The notes beneath the pieces are model-generated. The model was not told where the DNA came from and made no database searches. It was given only the letters and a program-made list of their open reading frames with translations. This document shows, in pieces, positions 24,783 through 33,336 of a stretch of DNA of 62,704 nucleotides (positions are counted from its first letter, which is position 1; every line of letters starts with the position of its first letter). The translations under genes were made by a program, and so were the position numbers. The stretch is from an uncultured Halieaceae bacterium (GTDB taxonomy: Bacteria; Pseudomonadota; Gammaproteobacteria; Pseudomonadales; Halieaceae), in contig CAJWQE010000008.1 of NCBI GenBank assembly GCA_913045375.1, forward strand, positions 1-62,704, written 5' to 3'.

Positions 24783-26984
24783 ATGTCTTACAACAAAGTT
24801 ATGGCAAGTCTGGTAGCGGCGGCTCTCGTGTCGGCCTGCGGAGATTCTGATACCCCTGTAGAGATGCAGGCAGCAGCGTCAAGTGCTGTTGCGTCAGTGG
24901 ATACACAGCGCATCATGAACGCTGCGGAAGAGCCCGAGATGTGGCTGACCTACGGCGGCTCATACGATGAGACGCGACACTCGTCACTCGCCTCGATCAA
25001 TGGCGATACTGTTCAAAATCTGGGTGTGGACTGGGTTTACACCATGGATAAGCCACGCGGCGCCGAGGCTACACCTATCGTGGTGGACGGAGTCATGTAC
25101 GTGACCGGATCCTGGTCTGTTGTTTATGCGGTTGACGCGCGCACAGGCGAAGAGCTCTGGACTTATGATCCCAAGGTGTCGGGCGAGGACGCTGTTAAGG
25201 GATGCTGTGACGTTGTGAATCGGGGAGTAGCGGTGCACAACGGAAAGGTTTTCGTTGGTGTGTTTGACGGACGTTTAGAGGCGCTGGATGCATCTACCGG
25301 CGAGGTCCTTTGGAGCAACGTCACCGTTGATCAGTCAAAGCCCTACACCATCACGGGTGCGCCGCGCGTGTTTAAGAACAAAGTCATTATTGGGAATTCT
25401 GGCGCTGAACTAGGTGTTCGTGGCTATGTGACTGCCTACAACGTCGATACCGGTGCACAAGAGTGGCGGTTCTACACGGTACCGAACCCGAACAAGGAGC
25501 CTGACGGTGCAGCATCGGATGCAATCTTCGCAGAGTTAGCGAACGACAGCTGGGGTGACACCGGTGCGTGGACCACAGACGGTGGCGGTGGCACTGTCTG
25601 GGATTCCATTGTTTACGACACTGTGAATGATCAAGTGCTCGTTGGTGTCGGTAATGGGTCGCCCTGGAATGCGTCAATTCGTGATCCTGAGGGCGATTTC
25701 AGCGGCGCCTACGACAACTTATTCCTGTCATCAATTCTGGCGCTCGACGCTGATACAGGCGAGTACCGATGGCACTATCAAACAACGCCTCGCGATCAAT
25801 GGGATTACACGGCGACCCAGCAAATGCTCCTGGCGGACTTGCCGTTGGGCCCTGACGGTGCAGCGCGCCGCGTTGTAATGCAGGCGCCAAAAAACGGCTT
25901 TTTCTATGTTCTCGATGCAGCTGACGGCGAATTGTTGTCTGCTACCCCGTTTTCTGAGCAGAACTGGACTACCGGAGAAGTTGACGAGAATGGACGGCCC
26001 ATTATCACAGACGAGGCGATTGCTCTCGATAACATGGTAGTAATCCCCGGGCCTACGGGAGCTCACAACTGGCACCCCATGTCGTTTAACCCCGACACGG
26101 GTCTGGTTTACATTCCCACCAATTTGCCCTTGCCCTATGTTTATGCCGATAACGAGGCATCGCGGAGCGCAAAGAGCATCTGGAATACAGGCTACGATGC
26201 GGCTTCGGCGTGGGCCTATGAGTATCCTAAAGGCACCATCGCCTATACGCAGACGCTCGACGGCGGCAGCCTTGTTGCGTGGGACCCGGTTGCAGGAGAG
26301 CCTGCGTGGATGGTTCCTTTCCCACAGGCCTTTAATGGGGGAACGCTGAGTACCGATGGTGGCCTCGTCTTTCAGGGTAATAAGCGTGGTGAGTTCGTAG
26401 CCTATGACGCAGCCACGGGTGAGCGAGTTTGGGCTCAACGCCTTGTTGGTGATGCCGCGGCTGCGCCCATGACCTACGAACTCGATGGCGAGCAATACGT
26501 ATCGGTACTGTCGGGCTGGGGAAATGTTTCGATGATGATTTATGGCGCTGCACTCGAGAAGCCGGTGACGCCAGAGCCAGGTCGTATTGTGACGTTCAAG
26601 CTAGGCGGTAATGCCGAGCTGCCGTCTCCACTTGACTATTTAGTCGTAGAGTCACCGAAGGCGCCGCTTGCAGGCGACGCTGAAACTTGGCAAGTGGGTA
26701 TGCAGCGGTTTGCCGAGAATTGTCAATTTTGCCACGGTGCTTACGCCATCAGCTCGGGCGTTATTCCTGATCTGAGATGGTCGGCAATTTCCGCAAGCGA
26801 GGATTCGTGGGCGGCCGTGGTTCGTGATGGCGCGCTAACAGCGAACGGGATGGTAGGGTTTTCTGACATCATCGATGATGATGAGATTGAAGCCATCAGG
26901 CTATACGTACTCCGCCAAGCGTGGCTCGCTGTTGAGAATGGAACGGCTGATGCACCCGAGCTCGCAGCAGCGGGCGATCAGTAG
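24783..26984 (+). CDS. PQQ-dependent quinohaemoprotein alcohol dehydrogenase
   Basis: 733-aa periplasmic oxidoreductase: an eight-bladed PQQ propeller fused to a C-terminal cytochrome c domain. Seen are the vicinal cysteine pair Cys141-Cys142 near PQQ (GCCDVVNRG), tryptophan-docking repeats (ALDASTGEVLW, ALDADTGEYRWHYQ), the catalytic aspartate region PRDQWDYTATQQ, and the haem site CQFCH at 647-651. It should oxidise alcohols and pass electrons through haem c. The N-terminus (LVAAALVSAC, Cys19) is a lipoprotein signal rather than a plain Sec peptide. A hairpin CTCAGAG...CTCTGAG at 24746-24774 overlaps the GAGG ribosome site. It follows the MoxR-VWA pair; no PQQ biosynthesis genes are in view. 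Confidence 0.9.
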   Translation: MSYNKVMASLVAAALVSACGDSDTPVEMQAAASSAVASVDTQRIMNAAEEPEMWLTYGGSYDETRHSSLASINGDTVQNLGVDWVYTMDKPRGAEATPIVVDGVMYVTGSWSVVYAVDARTGEELWTYDPKVSGEDAVKGCCDVVNRGVAVHNGKVFVGVFDGRLEALDASTGEVLWSNVTVDQSKPYTITGAPRVFKNKVIIGNSGAELGVRGYVTAYNVDTGAQEWRFYTVPNPNKEPDGAASDAIFAELANDSWGDTGAWTTDGGGGTVWDSIVYDTVNDQVLVGVGNGSPWNASIRDPEGDFSGAYDNLFLSSILALDADTGEYRWHYQTTPRDQWDYTATQQMLLADLPLGPDGAARRVVMQAPKNGFFYVLDAADGELLSATPFSEQNWTTGEVDENGRPIITDEAIALDNMVVIPGPTGAHNWHPMSFNPDTGLVYIPTNLPLPYVYADNEASRSAKSIWNTGYDAASAWAYEYPKGTIAYTQTLDGGSLVAWDPVAGEPAWMVPFPQAFNGGTLSTDGGLVFQGNKRGEFVAYDAATGERVWAQRLVGDAAAAPMTYELDGEQYVSVLSGWGNVSMMIYGAALEKPVTPEPGRIVTFKLGGNAELPSPLDYLVVESPKAPLAGDAETWQVGMQRFAENCQFCHGAYAISSGVIPDLRWSAISASEDSWAAVVRDGALTANGMVGFSDIIDDDEIEAIRLYVLRQAWLAVENGTADAPELAAAGDQ

Positions 26985-26997
26985 ACTGGTTGATCGC
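26974..26997. terminator. Hairpin between convergent genes
   Basis: GCGATCA...TGATCGC forms a seven-pair stem with a ten-base loop straddling the ends of the PQQ dehydrogenase and the minus-strand RNA methyltransferase. There is no T tract on either side, so it may only be a transcript-end stabiliser. Called on position more than on sequence. Confidence 0.3.
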
Positions 26998-27737
26998 TAG
27001 TGTGCATAAAACGCGACTAGCGCCGCAGTGACAGCGACGTTGAGTGATTCAACGTTATTCGTCATAGGAATACGCAGCGAAACACTCGCTGCGTTTTTTA
27101 TTGCGTTATCCACTCCGTCCGTTTCACCGCCCAGGACATAAACTGTGGGTTTTGCTGGTTTGAAGTCAAACAAAGATGTTTCTGCATGGCTATCTAAAAC
27201 CGCGATATCGAACCCACACGCTTGCAGTGATTGAGCAGTCAATCGGGCATCCTCGCACTGGATGATCGGTGCATTGAATAGTGTTCCTGCGGAACCTTTG
27301 ATGACAAGCGGTCCAAGGGCGGCGACCGAGCGTTTTGGATAAAAAATGGCGTTGATACCCGCAGCACAACAAGACCGAATGATCATCCCCACGTTTTGCG
27401 GGTTCGTAATTCCGTCTAGCAGAACAGCCTTGAACTCGTTGCTCGAGTGCACCTCAGCGTCAATGAAGTTATCCAACGAATCGAATTCTGGGCAAAAGAG
27501 GTCGAGCGCCACGCCCTGATCCTGCTTTCCATTCTTGGATATGCGCGACAGCGCCTGACGTGCGTGAACCTGAATGTCAACCGCCCGAGTTTTTGCTAGC
27601 TCTTCGATCTGACCTACAATTCCGCCGGGTTTGTTGCTGTCAGCGAGATGAAGACGCGAAGGAGACAAGCGATTGTCCTGGAGGGCTTCCAAGACAGGCT
27701 TTCTTCCATAAATTGTGAGCGTTTTTGATAAATCCAT
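26997..27737 (-). CDS. TrmH/SpoU family rRNA methyltransferase (RlmB-like)
   Basis: 246-aa SPOUT methyltransferase. An N-terminal L30e-like substrate domain (IYGRKPVLEALQDNRLSPSR) precedes the catalytic trefoil-knot domain with motif 1 LLDGITNPQNVGMIIRSCCA, motif 2 YVLGGETDGVDNAI and motif 3 RIPMTNNVESLNVAVTAALV. By length and domain order it most resembles RlmB, which 2'-O-methylates G2251 in 23S rRNA, although tRNA-directed homologues exist. It is a single gene convergent with the PQQ dehydrogenase. Confidence 0.85.
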   Translation of the reverse strand: MDLSKTLTIYGRKPVLEALQDNRLSPSRLHLADSNKPGGIVGQIEELAKTRAVDIQVHARQALSRISKNGKQDQGVALDLFCPEFDSLDNFIDAEVHSSNEFKAVLLDGITNPQNVGMIIRSCCAAGINAIFYPKRSVAALGPLVIKGSAGTLFNAPIIQCEDARLTAQSLQACGFDIAVLDSHAETSLFDFKPAKPTVYVLGGETDGVDNAIKNAASVSLRIPMTNNVESLNVAVTAALVAFYAH

Positions 27738-27799
27738 CGGTGGTCAAATTCAGTAGGCTATGAAAGGCCAGAACCCGCTAGGTTATAGGATCAACAGCC

Positions 27800-28018
27800 A
27801 TGTCACTAACACTGTTCAGTAGTCCCGGATGCCATTTATGTGAGCAGGCGGAGGACATTGTCGATTACGTGGGTGTTCCCTTTGAGGTGGTTGATATCAC
27901 ATCAGATGTCGAACTAGTGCGACTGTACGGGGTTCGTATTCCAGTGCTCAAGCGAAGTGATGGTTCGGAGCTCGGCTGGCCCTTCGATGCCCTCGATGTG
28001 GAGCGTTTTACCGCATGA
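27800..28018 (+). CDS. Glutaredoxin-like protein
   Basis: 72-aa thioredoxin-fold protein with an active-site CHLC near residue 11 (FSSPGCHLCEQAEDIV) and the cis-proline motif GVRIPVLKR. It belongs to the short glutaredoxin-like group often annotated DUF836. It should act as a thiol-disulfide or electron-transfer protein in the cytoplasm. It stands alone, convergent with the Usp gene five bases away. Confidence 0.8.
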   Translation: MSLTLFSSPGCHLCEQAEDIVDYVGVPFEVVDITSDVELVRLYGVRIPVLKRSDGSELGWPFDALDVERFTA

Positions 28019-28023
28019 TTCAC

Positions 28024-28461
28024 TTACTTCTCTCTATCTACCCGAACCGCCAGCACGTCGCAGTCTGCAGCGCTGACAACGCCATCAGTCGTTGTGCCCA
28101 GTAGAAGTTCCAAACCCCATCGACCATGACTACCTAAGACAATTAGGTCGGCGCCTATCTCCCTTGCCACGTCAGGAATCTCTTTTTCCGGTCGACCACT
28201 TGCGAGATGACAGTGTTGTTTCGGGATGTTCAGATTTTCCGCGAGGTCGGATAAGTGAACTTCGGCTTGCTCGTTGATGTCCTCTTGCAGTGCTGACGTA
28301 TCGAGGTGAAGGTCGGCACCGTAAGTCAGCGACAGTGGTTCAACGATATGCAAAATGTGAATTTCAGCTTGCTGGTTGCGGGCCATCGTCGCCGCTTTTA
28401 CAGCGATTTTGTCTGATGAGGCGCCAAGGTCGATTGCGACAAGAAGGCGTTTGTAGGCCAT
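28024..28461 (-). CDS. Universal stress protein UspA family
   Basis: 145-aa Usp domain protein with the nucleotide-binding signature: KRLLVAIDLGASSDKIAVKA at the N-terminus and LIVLGSHGRWGLELLLGTT near the C-terminus, matching the G-2x-G-9x-G(S/T) ATP-binding form approximately. Proteins of this class help survive starvation and oxidative stress. It is a single gene, divergent from the membrane-anchored unknown at 28522. Confidence 0.88.
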   Translation of the reverse strand: MAYKRLLVAIDLGASSDKIAVKAATMARNQQAEIHILHIVEPLSLTYGADLHLDTSALQEDINEQAEVHLSDLAENLNIPKQHCHLASGRPEKEIPDVAREIGADLIVLGSHGRWGLELLLGTTTDGVVSAADCDVLAVRVDREK

Positions 28462-28521
28462 ATCAATTCCAACGTTGACTTATCATGCGATGAGCATACC
28501 TTTACGGCTTCCGATGAACTA

Positions 28522-28986
28522 GTGGTGGACTCTGTGTCGATTATTTGGATTCTTGTCATTATCGCTGTGGCCGCAGCACCGCTAGTGTCAGCGCTTCCCA
28601 CAGAGGCACAGCGGTATGAGGCGAGGATTCGAGATCACGCAATGCAGTCCGGATTACTGGTGAAGTTGGAGACTCCGCCGGATGTACCAGCGCGTTTTCG
28701 GGTGCGCCGTGACAGTAATCTGGTTGCATATCGATTACGGCGCGCAACCCCCGAGCCTTTATTTACAGAGAGCGTAATTGCTGTAAACAGCGATTCAAAA
28801 TGGGTCTCCGTGCCGCTAGAAAAAGATCTCTCCGACCTCATGCCGACCCTGCCTGACGGTGCTCACATCGCCGAGTTATCCGAATTTACAGTGACGCTCT
28901 ATTGGGACGAAAAAGGAGATACCGAGGCGGTTGATTGTGTGGCTAGTGCATTGAGGTCGTTTCTCAACTTCCGAGGTTTTGAATAG
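28522..28986 (+). CDS. Hypothetical membrane-anchored protein
   Basis: About 150 residues with one N-terminal membrane helix (IIWILVIIAVAAAPLVSALP) followed by a soluble basic then acidic domain. Starts at GTG 28522, 28525 or 28534 are possible; 28534 has GGTGGA just upstream and would put the helix at the very N-terminus. I do not recognise the family. It is 123 bases upstream of topA and may share its transcript, a position where small conserved proteins are common in gammaproteobacteria. Confidence 0.6.
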   Translation: MVDSVSIIWILVIIAVAAAPLVSALPTEAQRYEARIRDHAMQSGLLVKLETPPDVPARFRVRRDSNLVAYRLRRATPEPLFTESVIAVNSDSKWVSVPLEKDLSDLMPTLPDGAHIAELSEFTVTLYWDEKGDTEAVDCVASALRSFLNFRGFE

Positions 28987-29109
28987 CTTCCGTTCGCACC
29001 TGTTCACATTTATCGCTTGACCTTGGCCCATCACTGTCCCGTACACTCCGCCGTCTGCGCTGTCTCGAACGGCGCGTCGCGGATACAAAATTGAGTAGAT
29101 GTAGCGTTC

Positions 29110-31800
29110 ATGGGTAAGTCACTAGTCATTGTCGAGTCTCCTGCGAAGGCAAAGACGATCAATAAATACTTAGGCTCGGATTTCATTGTGAAATCCAGTG
29201 TTGGGCACGTGCGAGACTTGCCTACTGCCGGTAGCGCGCCTGCTTCCGATCCCAAAGAACGCGCCGCCCAAGCAGCGATTACGCGCAAAATGGCGCCTGA
29301 CGAAAAAGTCCGTTACCAAGCGAAAAAGAAGCGCGAGCAGCTCGTGCGACGTATGGGCGTTGATCCGAAAAATGGCTGGGCTGCCCGTTACGAGGTGTTG
29401 CCAGGCAAGGAAAAGGTAGTCGATGAGCTCAAGAAGTTAGCCAAGTCAGCCGATGCCATTTATCTGGCGACAGATCTGGATCGCGAGGGCGAGGCCATCG
29501 CGTGGCACTTGAAAGAAATTATAGGTGGTGATGAATCTCGTTATCAGCGAGTGGTCTTCAACGAGATTACCAAGCGAGCGATTCAGGAGTCTTTTGCGGC
29601 CCCAACGCAGCTAGATACCAATAGGGTGCAAGCGCAACAGGCGCGTCGCTTTCTAGACAGGGTTGTAGGCTTTGAGGTCTCGCCGCTGCTGTGGGCCAAG
29701 ATTGCACGTGGTCTCTCGGCAGGACGGGTTCAATCTGTGGCTGTGCGTCTCATCGTCGAGCGTGAACGAGAAATACGTGCTTTTGTACCCGAAGAGTACT
29801 GGGACCTTCATGCTGACTTATCGATGGATGGGCAGAACCCTGTTCGTTTTGAAGTCACAAAATATGAAGGAAGTTCGTTTGATCCTAAAACCGAGCAGCA
29901 GGCCGCAGAGGCGGTTGAGCGGCTTTCTGGTGCTGAGTATTCGGTTTCCAATCTCGAGGCGAGGAAGACGAGTTCCAAGCCACCGGCTCCGTTCATAACG
30001 TCCACACTCCAGCAGGCAGCGAGCACGCGTCTTGGGTTCAGCGTTAAGAAGACGATGACCCTAGCGCAGCGTCTGTATGAAGCGGGCCACATTACTTATA
30101 TGCGAACGGATTCTACGAACCTCAGTGGCGAGTCCGTTGAAGCGTGTAGAGCTTTCATCGAGGCGAACTTCAGTAAAGCTTATCTACCAGAATCGCCCAT
30201 TCGTTACGGGGCTCGAGAGGGCGCTCAAGAAGCTCACGAGGCGATTCGTCCGTCTAACGTTGAACTACGCTCAGAATCTCTGAAAGATGCTGAGAGAGAC
30301 GCTCAGAGGCTCTACGAGCTTATTTGGCGTCAGTTCGTGGCATGTCAAATGACGCCAGCCCGATACTTGAGCACGACCGTGACTGTCAGTGCCGCAGGGT
30401 ATGACATGACGGCACGGGGCCGTGTGGTTGAGTTCGATGGCTACACACGGGTGCAGACGCCAATGGCCAAGAAGGGTGACGATGCCATTCTTCCTGACTA
30501 CCAAATGAACGATCGCTTGTCGTTGAATGACCTCTTGCCAACACAGCACTTCACTAAGCCGCCTGCACGTTACGGCGAGGCGAGTCTGGTTCGAGAGTTG
30601 GAGAAGCGAGGTATTGGACGCCCGTCTACGTATGCGGCGATTATTTCGACCATTCAGGATAGGGGTTACGTGAAACTTGAAAATCGCCGCTTCTACGCTG
30701 AGAAGATGGGCGATATCGTGACTCAACGACTCCAAGAGAGTTTCGAGGATCTGCTCGATTATGGGTTCACGGCATCCATGGAAGAGAATCTTGATGACGT
30801 GGCCGAGGGTCGTAAGGACTGGCGTGAAGTTCTCGATGCGTTTTATGACGATTTCCGGTCGAAACTTGATCTCGCGGAGCAGCCGGGTGCTAGCGGTATG
30901 CAGGCGAATGAGCCGACACCTACCGGGATTGCCTGTGGCTCCTGCGGCCGCTCTATGCAGGTTCGCACAGCTAGCACAGGGGTGTTTCTCGGCTGCTCTG
31001 GCTACAATCTACCGCCCAAGGAGCGTTGTAAGAGCACGGTCAACCTTATTCCCGGGGACGAAGTCGTATCGGCGGATGCAGACGATGAAGCCGAGTCGAG
31101 GCTGCTTTTAACGAAAGAGCGTTGCCCTAAGTGCAATGCTGCCATGGATAGCTATCTGATTGATGAGACCCAAAAGCTACATGTCTGCGGTAACAACCCA
31201 GATTGCGATGGGTACATGGTCGAGGCGGGCCAATTCAAAATTAAGGGATACGACGGCCCAACACTCGAGTGCGATAAGTGCACCGCGGAGATGCAGCTTA
31301 AGACCGGGCGGTTTGGCAAATATTTCGGTTGCACGAATGATGCTTGTTCGAATACCCGTAAATTGCTTCGCAACGGTGAGGCGGCACCACCGAAAATGGA
31401 TCCTGTTCCGATGCCCGAGCTTCAGTGCGCTAAGGTTGAGGATCATTACATTCTGCGAGATGGTGCCGCTGGCTTGTTCCTCGCCGCTAGTCAATTCCCC
31501 AAACATCGTGAGACACGTGCTCCCTACGTGGATGAGTTGATACCGCATCAAGCTGAGCTTGACCCGAAATATCATTTCATTCTCGACGCGCCTGTGACTG
31601 ACGATGCGGCTAATCGGACACAAGTTCGATTCAGTCGAAAGACCAAAGAGCAATACGTGATGACTGAGGTCGACGGTAAGGCGACGGGCTGGAAGGCGTT
31701 CTTTGACAGTGGGAAGTGGGTTGCTGAAGGGTCGGGTAAACCAACGCCAAAGAAGAAAAAAGCGAAGGCGAAGGCTAAATCAAAAGCCAAACGGAGCTAG
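29110..31800 (+). CDS. topA: DNA topoisomerase I
   Basis: 896-aa type IA topoisomerase relaxing negative supercoils. The Toprim domain is at the N-terminus ([20 protein letters not shown] ... [14 protein letters not shown]), the active-site Tyr330 is in [10 protein letters not shown], and [20 protein letters not shown] follows. Three zinc fingers are visible: CGSC...C...C, CPKCNAAM...CGNNPDC and CDKCTAEM...CTNDAC. The end is a lysine-rich tail ([20 protein letters not shown]) for DNA binding. An AAAAAAG run in the tail is out of phase for frameshifting. The following small gene starts six bases after the stop. Confidence 0.96.
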   Translation: MGKSLVIVESPAKAKTINKYLGSDFIVKSSVGHVRDLPTAGSAPASDPKERAAQAAITRKMAPDEKVRYQAKKKREQLVRRMGVDPKNGWAARYEVLPGKEKVVDELKKLAKSADAIYLATDLDREGEAIAWHLKEIIGGDESRYQRVVFNEITKRAIQESFAAPTQLDTNRVQAQQARRFLDRVVGFEVSPLLWAKIARGLSAGRVQSVAVRLIVEREREIRAFVPEEYWDLHADLSMDGQNPVRFEVTKYEGSSFDPKTEQQAAEAVERLSGAEYSVSNLEARKTSSKPPAPFITSTLQQAASTRLGFSVKKTMTLAQRLYEAGHITYMRTDSTNLSGESVEACRAFIEANFSKAYLPESPIRYGAREGAQEAHEAIRPSNVELRSESLKDAERDAQRLYELIWRQFVACQMTPARYLSTTVTVSAAGYDMTARGRVVEFDGYTRVQTPMAKKGDDAILPDYQMNDRLSLNDLLPTQHFTKPPARYGEASLVRELEKRGIGRPSTYAAIISTIQDRGYVKLENRRFYAEKMGDIVTQRLQESFEDLLDYGFTASMEENLDDVAEGRKDWREVLDAFYDDFRSKLDLAEQPGASGMQANEPTPTGIACGSCGRSMQVRTASTGVFLGCSGYNLPPKERCKSTVNLIPGDEVVSADADDEAESRLLLTKERCPKCNAAMDSYLIDETQKLHVCGNNPDCDGYMVEAGQFKIKGYDGPTLECDKCTAEMQLKTGRFGKYFGCTNDACSNTRKLLRNGEAAPPKMDPVPMPELQCAKVEDHYILRDGAAGLFLAASQFPKHRETRAPYVDELIPHQAELDPKYHFILDAPVTDDAANRTQVRFSRKTKEQYVMTEVDGKATGWKAFFDSGKWVAEGSGKPTPKKKKAKAKAKSKAKRS

Positions 31801-31806
31801 TGTCGC

Positions 31807-32271
31807 GTGAGTCAGGCGCAGTCGTTTGCAAATCACTGCATGTACATGGCTTCGGTCGTCCTGGAGAGCTGGCATAGCGCCATTGCAGAAGAGGGTAAGC
31901 CTTTATCGGTTCTGACGGCGTCGTTTGGCCCAGCTGTGCGTCTGCATTTACTCGATGCCTATGGCTGGCAGCTACTCGCATGTAACCGTGTCACGTCGAC
32001 ACCTACGACGCCACCCCATCGAGCGGCTGACGTACCTCCACTGGCAAACGGGATTGCACAATCACCCGAAGTGACTGAGATGGCTATGCTCGAACAATCA
32101 GGCTGGTTAGCCGATCTTCAACGAGAGATTCCTCCCGGCCTTGCTCCAAAAGCCGCGAGTGGTTTTATTGCGGTGTCCAGCAATGTGTTTGATTTTGATA
32201 CCGCGCGTCATTGTTTTGCGGAACTCGAGTCCCTAATGGCTCGCGTTGCCGATGCGATAGATGAGTCGTAA
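31807..32271 (+). CDS. Conserved hypothetical protein (DUF6586-like)
   Basis: 154-aa cytoplasmic protein that follows topA by six bases, as related genes do in pseudomonads. It starts at GTG with no strong ribosome site and reads SFANHCMYMASVVLESWH, then FGPAVRLHLLDAYGWQLLAC and a C-terminal helix ARHCFAELESLMARVADAI. Two helical segments and no membrane helix. No catalytic motif is seen. Likely translationally coupled to topA; function unknown. Confidence 0.65.
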   Translation: MSQAQSFANHCMYMASVVLESWHSAIAEEGKPLSVLTASFGPAVRLHLLDAYGWQLLACNRVTSTPTTPPHRAADVPPLANGIAQSPEVTEMAMLEQSGWLADLQREIPPGLAPKAASGFIAVSSNVFDFDTARHCFAELESLMARVADAIDES

Positions 32272-32302
32272 TCGGATTTTACGGATTGTGGTAAAACCCG
32301 AT
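32271..32302. repeat. Long inverted repeat
   Basis: ATCGGATTTTAC and GTAAAACCCGAT face each other around an eight-base loop: 12-bp arms with one mismatch. It begins at the stop codon of the topA-linked unknown. No T tract follows, so it could be an RNA end structure or a dimer-binding site for the next small gene at 32353. Confidence 0.4.
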
Positions 32303-32352
32303 CTATAGTGTTACTGTCAGGTTAACAACACGACATATTGTGAGGTTGGAAC

Positions 32353-32613
32353 ATGTCTACATCGCTTTTGGAAATTGTTGATCTGGGAGATGGAGAGGTT
32401 GTTTTGCAGCGTGCAGACGACGATTCAGAGCCTTTAGTGAGCATCCAGTTTTCTGAAGAGGCGAGTGCTTACCTCATGGAAAATAACCTCGAAGTTGCAA
32501 AGGTGATGATTCAGGCAGGAATCCAGGCCGCGGCTAAGATGGCTGAGATGTCTGGTATTGAGATGGAAAGTAGCGAAAGCGCCGAGAAAGCCGAACAGCG
32601 CACGCTTCACTAA
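32353..32613 (+). CDS. Small conserved acidic protein, 86 aa
   Basis: Unassigned small cytoplasmic protein beginning STSLLEIVDLGDGEVVLQRA, then FSEEASAYLMENNLEVAKVM and an acidic Ser/Glu-rich tail. The pattern resembles small conserved proteins beside lexA or topA in pseudomonads and relatives. It is translated from a clear ATG at 32353 with a GAGG ten bases upstream. It converges on lexA with 14 bases between ends. Function unknown. Confidence 0.65.
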   Translation: MSTSLLEIVDLGDGEVVLQRADDDSEPLVSIQFSEEASAYLMENNLEVAKVMIQAGIQAAAKMAEMSGIEMESSESAEKAEQRTLH

Positions 32614-32627
32614 CTTGTCTTATCGTA

Positions 32628-33221
32628 TCAGCGTCGAATGACACCGACGCTAATACCTTCAACAAAAACGTTTTGCTCGCTTAGATCAACCTCGATTGGC
32701 GCGAAGTCGTCGTTCTCTGCAACTAGGTCGACGCGCGTCGCGCTCACTCGTTTCCAGCGTTTCACTGTCACTTCATCTTCAATCCTGACGACAGCAATCT
32801 GACCTTCCTTCACCTCCGTTGTGCTGTGAACTGCCAGTAGATCGCCGTCGAAGATGCCAACGTTAATCATGCTATCGCCACAGACTTGAAGTAGGTAATG
32901 GGCGGGCGGCGCAAAGAAGCTTGCGCTTAGGTCACAATAATCTTCAATGTGTTCCTGTGCGAGTAGCGGTGCACCTGCAGCAACGCGACCAATGATCGGT
33001 AAGCCCAGTTGCTCTGTAAGTCGAATGCCTCGGGATGCCCCTGCAACAAGCTCGATGACGCCTTTTTTAGCCAGTGCTTTAAGGTGCTCTTCAGCGGCGT
33101 TGGCCGATTTAAAGCCCAGCTCTCGTGCGATGTCCGCGCGAGTGGGCGGCATACCCGTTGCTTCGATACTCGATTTGATGACGTCCATCACCTGTTGTTG
33201 TCTAGCAGTTAGCTTTATCAC
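32628..33221 (-). CDS. lexA: SOS repressor LexA
   Basis: 197-aa repressor. N-terminal winged helix ([34 protein letters not shown]) and a C-terminal self-cleaving peptidase domain. Cleavage falls between Ala82 and Gly83 (RVAAGAPLL), with catalytic Ser117 (GDSMINVG) and Lys154 (TVKRW). RecA filaments trigger autocleavage and derepress DNA-repair genes. A candidate LexA box lies 40 bases upstream at 33261-33276, consistent with autoregulation. No sulA-like gene follows. Confidence 0.96.
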   Translation of the reverse strand: MIKLTARQQQVMDVIKSSIEATGMPPTRADIARELGFKSANAAEEHLKALAKKGVIELVAGASRGIRLTEQLGLPIIGRVAAGAPLLAQEHIEDYCDLSASFFAPPAHYLLQVCGDSMINVGIFDGDLLAVHSTTEVKEGQIAVVRIEDEVTVKRWKRVSATRVDLVAENDDFAPIEVDLSEQNVFVEGISVGVIRR

Positions 33222-33260
33222 GGCTCAATCCCTATGAGTTTTACTGACTATATCTCCAGC

Positions 33261-33276
33261 ATGTGTAAATGTACAG
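33261..33276. promoter_or_regulatory. Candidate LexA (SOS) box
   Basis: On the minus strand the 16 bases read CTGT-ACATTTAC-ACAT, matching the gammaproteobacterial CTGT-N8-ACAG consensus at seven of eight fixed positions. It is 40 bases upstream of the lexA start and 61 bases upstream of the divergent MscS gene, so it could serve both. Confidence 0.6.
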
Positions 33277-33336
33277 TATTGGCCGATTCGAAGTGGATGG
33301 TTAGCTTATGCAACTTCATAGTGGTTTGGATCTCTC

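Noticed and set aside
25731..26495. 254-codon antisense frame inside the PQQ dehydrogenase
   Set aside because: It is a shadow of a strongly coding gene with clear propeller and haem motifs; no ribosome site or domain.
31756..31762. AAAAAAG in the topA tail as a second frameshift site
   Set aside because: The codons are AAA AAA G, not the A-AAA-AAG phase needed for -1 slippage, and no stimulatory stem follows. It encodes the normal lysine-rich tail.
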